DNA from: an uncultured Flavobacteriales bacterium
GTDB lineage: Bacteria; Bacteroidota; Bacteroidia; Palsa-965
Length of the DNA: 6,136 bases
Direction: 5' to 3'
NCBI GenBank assembly: GCA_946478675.1
Contig: CAMLEF010000283.1
Location: 1 to 6,136, forward strand
The notes beneath the pieces are model-generated. The model had not been told where the DNA came from and ran no database searches. It worked only from the letters and a program-made list of their open reading frames with translations. This document shows, piece after piece, positions 1-4,987 of this stretch (position 1 is the stretch's first letter; every line of letters starts with the position of its first letter). The position numbers and the translations under genes are program-made.

Positions 1-540
1 CAGGATCGCGTCGATGCGGGCCTGGGAAGGCGCCGGCGAATTGATCTGGTTGTGCAGGCGGTCGGCGATCGGGAATAATCCGTCGCTGATGGAGTCGGCT
101 TTATTCCAGACGGTGATCGCTTTGCTGATGTAGGAAATGTTGTGGCCGTAACGGAACAGCGCGATCATGTCGTCGACGTCGCTCGGGTGGTTGCGGCCTT
201 CGATGAATCCCTCCCGCGCCGCTTCATGGTCTAGCTTTGCCTGCGACATCGCCATGCGTGCTTTGTGGTCGCCAATCGGCACGGCCATGAAGGATTTGAA
301 CGCTTCGTAATCGCTCTCGTTGTGCGAGCGTCCGTATTTCTCGAGGTAATAGATCGCGTCTTTCTGCGCTTTCGACCAGAGTCCTTCTCCGCCGACGAAA
401 GCACGAACGGAAGAAAGTGTTCCGACGGAAAACCAAAGCGTGGCGAGCTCTACGATGATCAGCAGCGCCATGATCCCCATCGTGAAATAAAGCTTCTTGG
501 AAATGGAAATGTTGCGGATCCTTTTAAAAATATCTCTCAT
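1..540 (-). CDS. Membrane sensor histidine kinase, N-terminal part (runs off the window)
   Basis: This reading frame is open for 180 codons from an ATG at 538-540 to the left edge, so the C-terminus is missing. The protein begins with a basic segment (MRDIFKRIRN) and one membrane helix at about residues 19-41. An extracytoplasmic, mostly helical sensor region follows, with the motif GGEGLWSKAQKDA at about 50-62. I recognise this N-terminus from Bacteroidota sensor and hybrid histidine kinases; the expected second membrane helix and the HisKA/HATPase domains would lie beyond the window, so kinase activity is inferred. It would autophosphorylate on His in response to an envelope signal and pass phosphate to receivers. 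Two receiver genes lie divergently 358 bases away and are the obvious candidate partners. The start has no Shine-Dalgarno sequence. A methyl-accepting-type sensor is less likely. The ligand is unknown. Confidence 0.82.
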   Translation of the reverse strand, partial: MRDIFKRIRNISISKKLYFTMGIMALLIIVELATLWFSVGTLSSVRAFVGGEGLWSKAQKDAIYYLEKYGRSHNESDYEAFKSFMAVPIGDHKARMAMSQAKLDHEAAREGFIEGRNHPSDVDDMIALFRYGHNISYISKAITVWNKADSISDGLFPIADRLHNQINSPAPSQARIDAIL

Positions 541-669
541 GTCGGGTTTCGTTTCAGGAAAAATCCGGCGCTGGCCTGAGGTCAATTAACGAAAAAGATA
601 AATGCATGTGTTGATGAGTTTCGTCCGTCGCCCGAGGCAGAACACATGAGATGCACGACTTGCACCTTT

Positions 670-692
670 AGCCGGTTAAGGGGAAACCGGCT
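670..692. repeat. Inverted repeat, 8-bp perfect stem
   Basis: AGCCGGTT (670-677) and AACCGGCT (685-692) form a perfect 8-bp stem with a 7-base loop. No T-run follows on either strand (the reverse strand continues TAAAGGTGC), so it is not a typical intrinsic terminator. An operator, or structure in the leader of a transcript from either divergent promoter, fits the position. Confidence 0.55.
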
Positions 693-740
693 GCGCTAAA
701 TTAGCAAGGTCTGCAGAAATTATACTCAAAAACCGGGCAA

Positions 741-752
741 AAGGTTAACCTT
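741..752. promoter_or_regulatory. Perfect 12-bp palindrome, possible operator
   Basis: AAGGTTAACCTT reads identically on both strands. It ends 8 bases before the weak -7 candidate at 761-768, where a dimeric regulator could control the receiver operon. Neither receiver in the window has a DNA-binding domain, so any such regulator would be encoded elsewhere. Confidence 0.35.
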
Positions 753-898
753 CGGGAAGTTATTTTTCATTGGGGAAAAAGCAGGGTTTACAAGGACACA
801 GGTTTTCATGAAAAGCATCGCCCGATTCTTACCAACGGACGAAATTAAACAGGCAGGCGTCGACGGGCTGCGTAATTTTCGGAGACAAAAGTTGCGTC

Positions 899-1585
899 AT
901 GGAAACCGTTTTAGAAGAAAACCGCACGGCCACAATTCCGGGGCTGGAACCGGACGAGGTGCGCATCGCGATCGTGGAAGACGACCCGATGTTTCGCCAC
1001 GCGCTGGAGCATTACCTCCGGAAAGTGCCCGGTAACCGCGTGTACTCCTTCGACTCGGGAGAAGAATGTTTCCGCCATTACGACCAGCTCGATCCGGAGA
1101 TCCTGATTCTCGATTACCGGCTCGATGAGGAAACAGCGTTCAGGACCGGCATGAACGGTCTCGATATTCTCCGCGAGGTAAAATCATCACGTCCGGATAC
1201 GGAAGTGATTTTTGTTTCCGGTCAGGAAAATACGGACGTCGCTACGGCAGCCATTCGCGGCGGCGCTTCGGAGTATATTCTGAAGAATGAACGGACGATG
1301 CCGAAAATGCTGACGACCGTAAATCGTCTTTCGCTTTTCATCCGCATCCGCCGCGAAGAATCACGCACGATGAAATGGATCTGCGCGCTGCTGATCGTTG
1401 CCGCAGCAACCGTCGGGCTGAGCTACTTCGCCGGTTTCTCGGGGCTGCCCGCGTTCGTCAAGATCATTCTCATCGCATCTGCCGCCGGCGCAGGGATCTA
1501 TTATTTCATTCTCATGCGCAGCAACCGCAAGAAAAATACGTTTGATAACGATCACCTGTCGGGCCCCGACGGCTGGATCGATTAA
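899..1585 (+). CDS. Response regulator receiver with C-terminal two-helix membrane anchor
   Basis: A receiver domain spans about residues 20-150. The acidic pocket is E27-D28-D29, the phosphoacceptor D72 (ILDYRL), the switch residue S107 (FVSGQ) and the invariant lysine K129 (YILKN). The 22-residue step from S107 to K129 matches CheY. D72 to S107 is 35 residues against 30 in CheY, because the loop after D72 is longer. No DNA-binding or enzymatic output domain follows. Instead there are two hydrophobic segments, about 159-178 and 184-206, joined by a short turn. Basic residues flank both (RIRREESR before, RSNRKKN after), predicting a hairpin with both ends in the cytoplasm. I infer a phosphorylatable receiver tethered to the inner membrane, possibly as a phosphate sink, relay or partner-recruiting module. 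Its stop overlaps the next receiver's start by one base (TAATG). The kinase upstream is the likely donor. The ATG at 899 places the receiver a normal distance from the N-terminus. Confidence 0.88.
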   Translation: METVLEENRTATIPGLEPDEVRIAIVEDDPMFRHALEHYLRKVPGNRVYSFDSGEECFRHYDQLDPEILILDYRLDEETAFRTGMNGLDILREVKSSRPDTEVIFVSGQENTDVATAAIRGGASEYILKNERTMPKMLTTVNRLSLFIRIRREESRTMKWICALLIVAAATVGLSYFAGFSGLPAFVKIILIASAAGAGIYYFILMRSNRKKNTFDNDHLSGPDGWID

Positions 1586-2067
1586 TGCTCACTGCCATGG
1601 TTAAGCACGCAGAACATCTCGCCACAGCCGGCGGCCCTGATGCCGGCATCGCCCGCACGTATACGATCTTCCTCGTCGATGATGATGAAACGTACTTGTC
1701 GGCGCTCGGGTATTTGCTGCTCAAGAAAAACCCGACGTACAAAGTTCATTGCTACAATTCGGGAGAAGCCTGTTTGCAGCATCTCGGCCTTGCGCCTTCC
1801 GTCATCGTGCTCGATTATAACCTGAACGGAAAATATCCCGGCGCCATCAGCGGAATCGACATGCTGCGCAAGCTGCGGCTGCTCTGCCCGGCCGCGGCGA
1901 TCGTTGTGCTCTCGGGACAAAAAGACATCGACGTGGCGCTCGATACGCTGAAAGAAGGCGCGTACACGTATATCGTGAAAGACAAGCAGGCGATTTCTTC
2001 GCTGGAAAAGCTGATCGAATCGCTGCAGAAAAATCCGGCAGCGCGTTTGCCGGGCGGTGCGAATTGA
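1585..2067 (+). CDS. Stand-alone receiver-domain response regulator
   Basis: This 160-residue protein is a single CheY-like receiver at about residues 26-150. The acidic residues are D32-D33-D34, the phosphoacceptor D77 (VLDYNL), the switch S110 (VLSGQ) and the lysine K132 (YIVKD); S110 to K132 is the expected 22 residues. As in its neighbour, the loop after the phosphoacceptor is expanded (D77 to S110 is 33 residues). The two proteins share further positions (NSGEAC against DSGEEC, SGQ..DVA, GA..YI.K), so they are probably tandem paralogues that diverged. No output domain is present, so it likely works by protein-protein contact or in a phosphorelay. Its ATG overlaps the preceding stop, implying coupled translation; an in-frame ATG at 1597 is an alternative start that leaves the domain intact. 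Hairpins follow at 2101-2133 and 2289-2332. Confidence 0.88.
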   Translation: MLTAMVKHAEHLATAGGPDAGIARTYTIFLVDDDETYLSALGYLLLKKNPTYKVHCYNSGEACLQHLGLAPSVIVLDYNLNGKYPGAISGIDMLRKLRLLCPAAAIVVLSGQKDIDVALDTLKEGAYTYIVKDKQAISSLEKLIESLQKNPAARLPGGAN

Positions 2068-2100
2068 AAAGCTTTTCGCCGACCGAAAATCGAAGAAATG

Positions 2101-2133
2101 CGTCCGGGCATCGAAATAGGAGGATGCCCGGCG
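2101..2133 (+). terminator. Hairpin behind the receiver operon, possible terminator
   Basis: CCGGGCATC (2104-2112) pairs perfectly with GATGCCCGG (2123-2131) across a 10-base loop. Two more pairs can form outside a single bulged T. It begins 33 bases after the second receiver's stop. No T-run follows directly (GTTAACGG comes first; a T-rich patch starts near 2145), so it may be a weak terminator or a 3'-end stabilising structure. Confidence 0.45.
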
Positions 2134-2142
2134 TTAACGGAA
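2131..2142. repeat. Left copy of a 12-bp inverted repeat
   Basis: GCGTTAACGGAA here is repeated exactly in inverse orientation at 3297-3308. The two copies enclose the small ORF, the terminator and the lysozyme-like gene. A match this long is not far above chance in six kilobases, and no target-site duplication is visible, so mobility is only a suggestion. Confidence 0.4.
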
Positions 2143-2182
2143 TGTATTTTTAAAACGGTAAACTATTTAAATATCGAACGAG

Positions 2183-2257
2183 ATGAAAAGACTGTACATT
2201 ATTATCGCCGCGCTGCTGAATGATTCTTTCAAAGGATTTCGGGCGGCTGGAGTTTAA
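2183..2257 (+). CDS. Possible 24-residue small ORF resembling a signal-peptide fragment
   Basis: An ATG in AT-rich surroundings opens a 24-codon frame, MKRLYIIIAALL followed by NDSFKGFRAAGV, closed by TAA. Two positive residues followed by a hydrophobic run are what a signal peptide or small membrane peptide begins with. The strong intrinsic terminator starts 31 bases after its stop, so the unit has the layout of a tiny gene. It could be a real small membrane peptide, the decayed 5' end of a lost secreted-protein gene, a leader peptide, or chance inside a non-coding RNA. No clear ribosome binding site precedes it, which says little in this lineage. I do not recognise a family. Confidence 0.25.
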   Translation: MKRLYIIIAALLNDSFKGFRAAGV

Positions 2258-2288
2258 CTGAAAATTTCCAGGAGTGCCTCCCGGATTT

Positions 2289-2332
2289 ACCGGCAACAGA
2301 GAAGTTCATCTTTGATGTTGCCGGTTTTTTTT
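2289..2332 (+). terminator. Strong intrinsic terminator
   Basis: ACCGGCAACA (2289-2298) pairs perfectly with TGTTGCCGGT (2316-2325), a 10-bp stem with a 17-base loop that runs straight into eight Ts (2325-2332). It ends rightward transcription, either read-through from the receivers or a short transcript starting in the AT-rich patch near 2140-2180. It lies 47 bases before the lysozyme-like gene, which therefore probably has its own promoter. The reverse strand lacks a T-run, so it works in one direction. Confidence 0.85.
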
Positions 2333-2378
2333 ATGCGACGACGGGTTTCATTAGCTTAGCCGGTAAAACCCTGTTCCC

Positions 2379-3278
2379 ATGCTCCTGAAAAAAGGTTCCT
2401 CCGGCGCTGACGTCAGCGCGCTCCAGCAAAAATTAGGCATTCACGTCGACGGCGATTTCGGTGACGATACAGAGACTGCGGTGAAGAAATTCCAGCAGGC
2501 TCATGGATTGAAAGTCGATGGCGTAGTCGGCGACGAGACGTGGAAAGCGTTGAATGCGCCTGCCGTTTCTCCTTCCGCGAACGCAACTACCGGAACGATC
2601 ACGGATTTTAATAAGCTCGTCGTGCTGGTGATCGATACGGTGGAAGGCGGCTATTATCATCCCGCGATGCTGGACGACGGTCGCTTGAAAACAGCGAATC
2701 CCGGTGCGTACGCGACGTCGGGAGAAACCATGTTCGGCCTGGACCGTTCGGCAGGACACGATCTTTTTTATTCGACGCCGCGGCCTTCGAATACGGTGAA
2801 GGAAGACGTGAAGCTGATCGAGTCGGGAGCGTATCATTACAAGAGTGACGCAGCTGCCGCTTTCTGGGGCGCGATCGATAAAGCGAATGCGAAGACGAAC
2901 TGGAAATGGAATTACCTCGGCGGTGATTTAAACGCTCCGCTGAAAACGCTTGCGGCGCAGCTCATGAAGCCGTACTTCGATTATCTCTCGGGAAAATATT
3001 TAGGCGATTATGCGAAGTACGTAACAGCCGATGCGCGGCTCACGTTTCATTTCGCTTACGCGTGCTGGAACGGCCCGGGCTGGTTTAAAAAATTCGCGAA
3101 TGATATACGCGCTGCGGTAGATGCCGGGAAGAAAACTTCCGATGAGCTCGCCGCAGTTGCATTGCACTCCCGTCTCGAAGAAGGATTGACGCCGGGCAGT
3201 GCGCCGAACGCGTTGATCAAACAAGGAGGAGAAAAGATCAAATCTCTTTTTGCGAGACTGGGTGGGGGGAACGCGTAG
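2379..3278 (+). CDS. Peptidoglycan-binding, lysozyme-like (GH108-like) protein
   Basis: Residues 3-58 form a peptidoglycan-binding domain of the PG_binding_1 type, with the hallmark pattern LKKGSSGADVSALQQ, VDGDFG, AVKKFQ, VDGVVGDETW. A Ser/Ala/Thr-rich linker (about 60-74) leads to a C-terminal domain with VEGGYYHP (E89 the candidate catalytic acid), SGETMFGLDR (114-123) and WNGPGWFKKFA (230-240). The EGGY motif and the following Gly/Thr-rich motif recall GH108-type muramidases, but assignment to that family is tentative. The likely reaction is cleavage of, or at least binding to, cell-wall glycan. There is no signal peptide or membrane helix, so the product stays cytoplasmic unless it leaves by lysis, a holin or a contractile secretion device; no such gene is present. 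It has its own transcription unit after a strong terminator and converges on the DUF892-like gene. A domesticated phage endolysin or a secreted effector are alternatives. Confidence 0.75.
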   Translation: MLLKKGSSGADVSALQQKLGIHVDGDFGDDTETAVKKFQQAHGLKVDGVVGDETWKALNAPAVSPSANATTGTITDFNKLVVLVIDTVEGGYYHPAMLDDGRLKTANPGAYATSGETMFGLDRSAGHDLFYSTPRPSNTVKEDVKLIESGAYHYKSDAAAAFWGAIDKANAKTNWKWNYLGGDLNAPLKTLAAQLMKPYFDYLSGKYLGDYAKYVTADARLTFHFAYACWNGPGWFKKFANDIRAAVDAGKKTSDELAAVALHSRLEEGLTPGSAPNALIKQGGEKIKSLFARLGGGNA

Positions 3279-3296
3279 TATCCTGCTTCTGTACTT

Positions 3297-3308
3297 TTCC
3301 GTTAACGC
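3297..3308. repeat. Right copy of the 12-bp inverted repeat
   Basis: TTCCGTTAACGC is the exact reverse complement of 2131-2142 and lies 18 bases beyond the stop of the lysozyme-like gene, in the short gap before the convergent gene. Confidence 0.4.
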
Positions 3309-3337
3309 ACGTGCACGAACTTCTGCACAATGCACGT
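3309..3337. repeat. Inverted repeat in the convergent gap
   Basis: ACGTGCA (3309-3315) and TGCACGT (3331-3337) form a 7-bp stem around a 15-base loop, between two genes that converge. No T-run follows on either side. It could act as a weak bidirectional terminator, but the support is only positional. Confidence 0.3.
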
Positions 3338-3347
3338 TGCCCATTCC

Positions 3348-3833
3348 TCAGGCGGCGTGCGGCATCACTTTCGCAGCGACGAGCAGGCGACGCAGCGGAA
3401 CGAGATCGTTGCGGTAGAATTTGGTAATGCGCAACGCTTCGAGCAACACCGCGGTAACGGCCGGGAGATCGAGATCGTCGGAGCAGGAGATGGCGGTGCG
3501 GTAAGCGTTCACAAGATAATCGCCGAGCGTTTCATCGAAGAGATGAATGCAGGTTTCTGCAAAATCCTTCCGGCCGATGTTGCTGTTGATGTAAGACGCA
3601 ACGATCGCATCCGATTCACCGGCGGGAGAAAGATTCAATTCGTGAAAGCACTGGCTGAGCAATTGCACGATTTCATTCTTCGCACGAAGGTGCATGCCCA
3701 GGAATTCTTCCAGCTCCGCCGAAGGGGCAAGCGCATAGAGATTGGAGAAAGTTTCCTGCAGCTTTACTTCGCCATTGTAGAGAATGCGCAGGTGCCGGAT
3801 AAAAAGATGGTGTAAACGTTCGGTAGGATTCAT
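3348..3833 (-). CDS. DUF892/YciF-like helical protein
   Basis: From the ATG at 3831-3833 the product is 161 residues, mostly amphipathic helix, beginning MNPTERLHHLF. The segment ILYNGEVKLQ (about 17-26) followed by HLRAKNEIVQLL (about 48-59) resembles the first two helices of the DUF892 (YciF) ferritin-like family. These are small stress-associated proteins of poorly known function. E22, H48 and E54 could be metal ligands, but the third-helix H-Y-E type motif I would expect is not evident, so metal binding is uncertain. The frame stays open upstream to 4157, but that extension overlaps alkB, is rich in Arg, His and Cys and has no family resemblance, so I take the inner start. A perfect -7 element lies just upstream. 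The gene follows alkB on the same strand after 137 bases. It may also be an unrelated helical-bundle protein. Confidence 0.6.
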   Translation of the reverse strand: MNPTERLHHLFIRHLRILYNGEVKLQETFSNLYALAPSAELEEFLGMHLRAKNEIVQLLSQCFHELNLSPAGESDAIVASYINSNIGRKDFAETCIHLFDETLGDYLVNAYRTAISCSDDLDLPAVTAVLLEALRITKFYRNDLVPLRRLLVAAKVMPHAA

Positions 3834-3850
3834 CGGATGCGGGTATGCGA

Positions 3851-3858
3851 CAAAATTA
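3851..3858 (-). promoter_or_regulatory. Bacteroidota -7 promoter element (TAATTTTG)
   Basis: Read on the minus strand this is TAATTTTG, a perfect match to TAnnTTTG, 17 bases before the DUF892-like ATG. The nearest TTTG upstream (3889-3886) is 27 bases away, longer than the usual 17-23, so the -33 part is doubtful. If used, the leader would be only about a dozen bases. It would allow transcription independent of alkB. Confidence 0.4.
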
Positions 3859-3970
3859 GCCCGGTGATTTTCCGCAGCACATGAGCAAATTTCCGGTGCA
3901 GGCATGACAAGCGTCAGGAATTGCGTCGCCGCCTCACCTGGTGCAGTGAAATTAACCGGCGATGCATCTT

Positions 3971-4543
3971 TCAGGCTGAACGCAACGTGCGCAGTGTAAT
4001 GGAAAAGCGTTGCCGCGCTACCGGGCGGATGCTGTGTTCCCATTCGTCGCGTGAAGCGCCTTCCATGACGTAAAGCGAACGCCGCTGTACGGGAAACGAG
4101 CGTATCGACTGCCGCGTACGATTTTCCGTCGCATACGGGCGCAAGCGGAAAATGCAATCCGTCGCGAGTGAAATGCCGGCGATCATCCCGAACGGAGGAG
4201 CGTCGCGGTGCCAGTTGATGACGGAGCCCGGCGGATATTCCGTGGCGAGCACTTCAGCAAATTCTTCCGGTGAGCGCTGCAGGTGTGCCGCAACTTTTTC
4301 CAGCAGGAAATGAAATCCTTCCGGGATCGGTTCGCCTTTGGAAATGCTGCGGCTGTCGAAATGATAATCGTATCCGTAACTCGCTACTTTCCGTTTCGCT
4401 TCGAAGCCGTGAAAAAGAAAACTCTTCAGCGTCAGCGAATGCATCGTGCCGATCAGCTGCTGCTCTTCTTCTTCCGAAATAAAATCCGGGAAGTAGCGGA
4501 AGCCGTCGGGCCAGGAAGGATCGTTGCCGAATAACGTTTGCAT
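3971..4543 (-). CDS. alkB: AlkB-family 2-oxoglutarate/Fe(II)-dependent dioxygenase (alkylation repair)
   Basis: This 190-residue protein has the full AlkB metal and cosubstrate set. WHRDAPP (111-117) supplies H112 and D114, H170 in EWEHSI completes the iron triad, and R179 and R185 in RFSITLR follow the RxSxTxR version of the AlkB 2-oxoglutarate motif. ASYGYDYHFDSR (54-65) matches the substrate-facing region of AlkB homologues. Family members oxidatively remove methyl groups from bases such as 1-methyladenine and 3-methylcytosine in DNA or RNA, consuming oxygen and 2-oxoglutarate and releasing formaldehyde; the protein is cytoplasmic. Length is normal for short bacterial AlkBs. The ATG at 4541-4543 gives a natural N-terminus (MQTLFGNDPSW). 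TAATTTCG at 4562-4555 is one mismatch from a -7 element. The DUF892-like gene follows on the same strand, and a SemiSWEET-NYN operon is divergent. Exact substrate preference cannot be read here. Confidence 0.9.
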   Translation of the reverse strand: MQTLFGNDPSWPDGFRYFPDFISEEEEQQLIGTMHSLTLKSFLFHGFEAKRKVASYGYDYHFDSRSISKGEPIPEGFHFLLEKVAAHLQRSPEEFAEVLATEYPPGSVINWHRDAPPFGMIAGISLATDCIFRLRPYATENRTRQSIRSFPVQRRSLYVMEGASRDEWEHSIRPVARQRFSITLRTLRSA

Positions 4544-4578
4544 GCGCGACTACGCGAAATTATTGTGCCGGAAAATGC

Positions 4579-4590
4579 TCCCCGCGGGGA
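4579..4590. promoter_or_regulatory. Perfect 12-bp GC palindrome between divergent genes
   Basis: TCCCCGCGGGGA is fully self-complementary. It lies 36 bases upstream of the alkB start, just behind the weak -7 candidate, within the 177-base spacer shared with the SemiSWEET gene. It could be an operator acting on alkB, or on both directions. Confidence 0.3.
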
Positions 4591-4687
4591 AAGAACACCA
4601 CACTGCGAAGAGCAATGCAAGGTTGTCATTCTTTTTTCTCATTGGAGAAAATGCATTCCCGCGAAGAGGCACGCAATTTACCGCGAA

Positions 4688-4707
4688 TCCGCCGAAGCTT
4701 CTGCGGA
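4688..4707. promoter_or_regulatory. 20-base near-perfect palindrome upstream of SemiSWEET
   Basis: TCCGCCGAAG followed by CTTCTGCGGA pairs at 9 of 10 positions (the C4693/T4702 pair fails), centred on GAAGCTTC. It ends 13 bases before the SemiSWEET ATG. A dimeric repressor site or leader structure is possible; without a loop it is better suited to protein binding than to an RNA hairpin. Confidence 0.3.
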
Positions 4708-4720
4708 AGCCGCACAACCT

Positions 4721-4987
4721 ATGCGAACTGCTTTCTACATCGGCGTCACCGCCAGCGTTTTTACCGCGATCTCGCTCATTCCCCAGCTCGCCAAGCTGCT
4801 GAAAGAAAAAGACGCGACGAATATTTCCTTCGGGATGTTATTCGTGCTGTTCATCGGTCTCTCGATGTGGGTGTGGTACGGCTTCCTGCGCGAAGATTGG
4901 ATCATCGTGATATCGAACGCGTTTTCACTCGCGGTAAATGCCGTCGTGATCGCGCTTTCGTTTCGCTATAAAAATACCAGCACATGA
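4721..4987 (+). CDS. SemiSWEET sugar transporter
   Basis: The 88-residue product has three membrane helices, about 5-24, 37-55 and 60-81, the size and topology of bacterial SemiSWEETs (MtN3/saliva family). Signature features are the PQ motif P21-Q22 (LIPQLAK), the WVWYG segment (50-54) in the second helix and N66 in ISNAFSL in the third. The 16-residue spacing of W50 and N66 matches the substrate-pocket Trp/Asn pair of characterised SemiSWEETs. These proteins dimerise in the inner membrane and carry mono- or disaccharides down their gradient. The frame is open upstream to 4538, but residues before this ATG have no membrane or family character and run into alkB, so I choose 4721. The stop overlaps the next start as ATGA, so it should be translated together with the NYN gene. 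The sugar is not predictable. Confidence 0.88.
   Translation: MRTAFYIGVTASVFTAISLIPQLAKLLKEKDATNISFGMLFVLFIGLSMWVWYGFLREDWIIVISNAFSLAVNAVVIALSFRYKNTST

Larger units (their letters stand above)
541..898. promoter_or_regulatory. Divergent intergenic region between kinase and receiver operon
   Basis: These 358 bases hold no convincing gene. They must contain the promoters for the leftward kinase and the rightward receivers. Near-matches to the Bacteroidota -7 element TAnnTTTG are TATTTTTC at 761-768 on the plus strand and TATCTTTT at 600-593 on the minus strand. Each has one mismatch and no clear -33 TTTG, so both are weak. Three inverted repeats are visible: 670-692, 695-705 (GCTAA-A-TTAGC) and 741-752. 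GGAG at 881-884 lies 14 bases before the receiver ATG, which is long for a ribosome binding site. Confidence 0.5.
2068..2378. other. Intergenic region with two hairpins and a possible small gene
   Basis: These 311 bases separate the receiver operon from the lysozyme-like gene. In order they hold a hairpin (2101-2133), an AT-rich patch with the palindrome TATTTAAATA (2164-2173), a 24-codon ORF (2183-2257) and a strong terminator (2289-2332). The last 46 bases must hold the promoter of the next gene. TAGCTTAG at 2352-2359 is one mismatch from the Bacteroidota -7 element. The stretch looks like a short independent transcription unit. Confidence 0.5.

Noticed and set aside
224..579. Open frames of 70 and 104 codons across the sensor kinase region
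   Set aside because: Both are shadows of the kinase frame, which is open across the whole region on the minus strand and gives a recognisable membrane sensor.
808..1035. 75-codon plus-strand frame starting MKSIARFLPTDE and overlapping the start of the first receiver
   Set aside because: After about 30 codons it runs out of frame through the receiver gene and becomes Arg/His/Gly-rich shadow sequence. The first part could be a short upstream ORF, but there is no family resemblance or independent support.
2286..2367. Alternative pairing of TTTACCGGC (2286-2294) with GCCGGTAAA (2359-2367) as an antiterminator for the lysozyme-like gene
   Set aside because: The complementarity is perfect, but the downstream arm is transcribed only after the terminator and its T-run, so it could not prevent termination in the classical way.
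3330..3815. 161-codon plus-strand ORF antisense to the DUF892-like gene
   Set aside because: The composition is that of an antisense shadow and no family is recognisable; the minus-strand frame has the helical DUF892-like pattern.
4538..4720. 61-codon N-terminal extension of the SemiSWEET frame
   Set aside because: It begins over the alkB start codon, is hydrophilic and Cys/Arg-rich, and would make the protein far longer than SemiSWEETs; the inner ATG gives the normal length.
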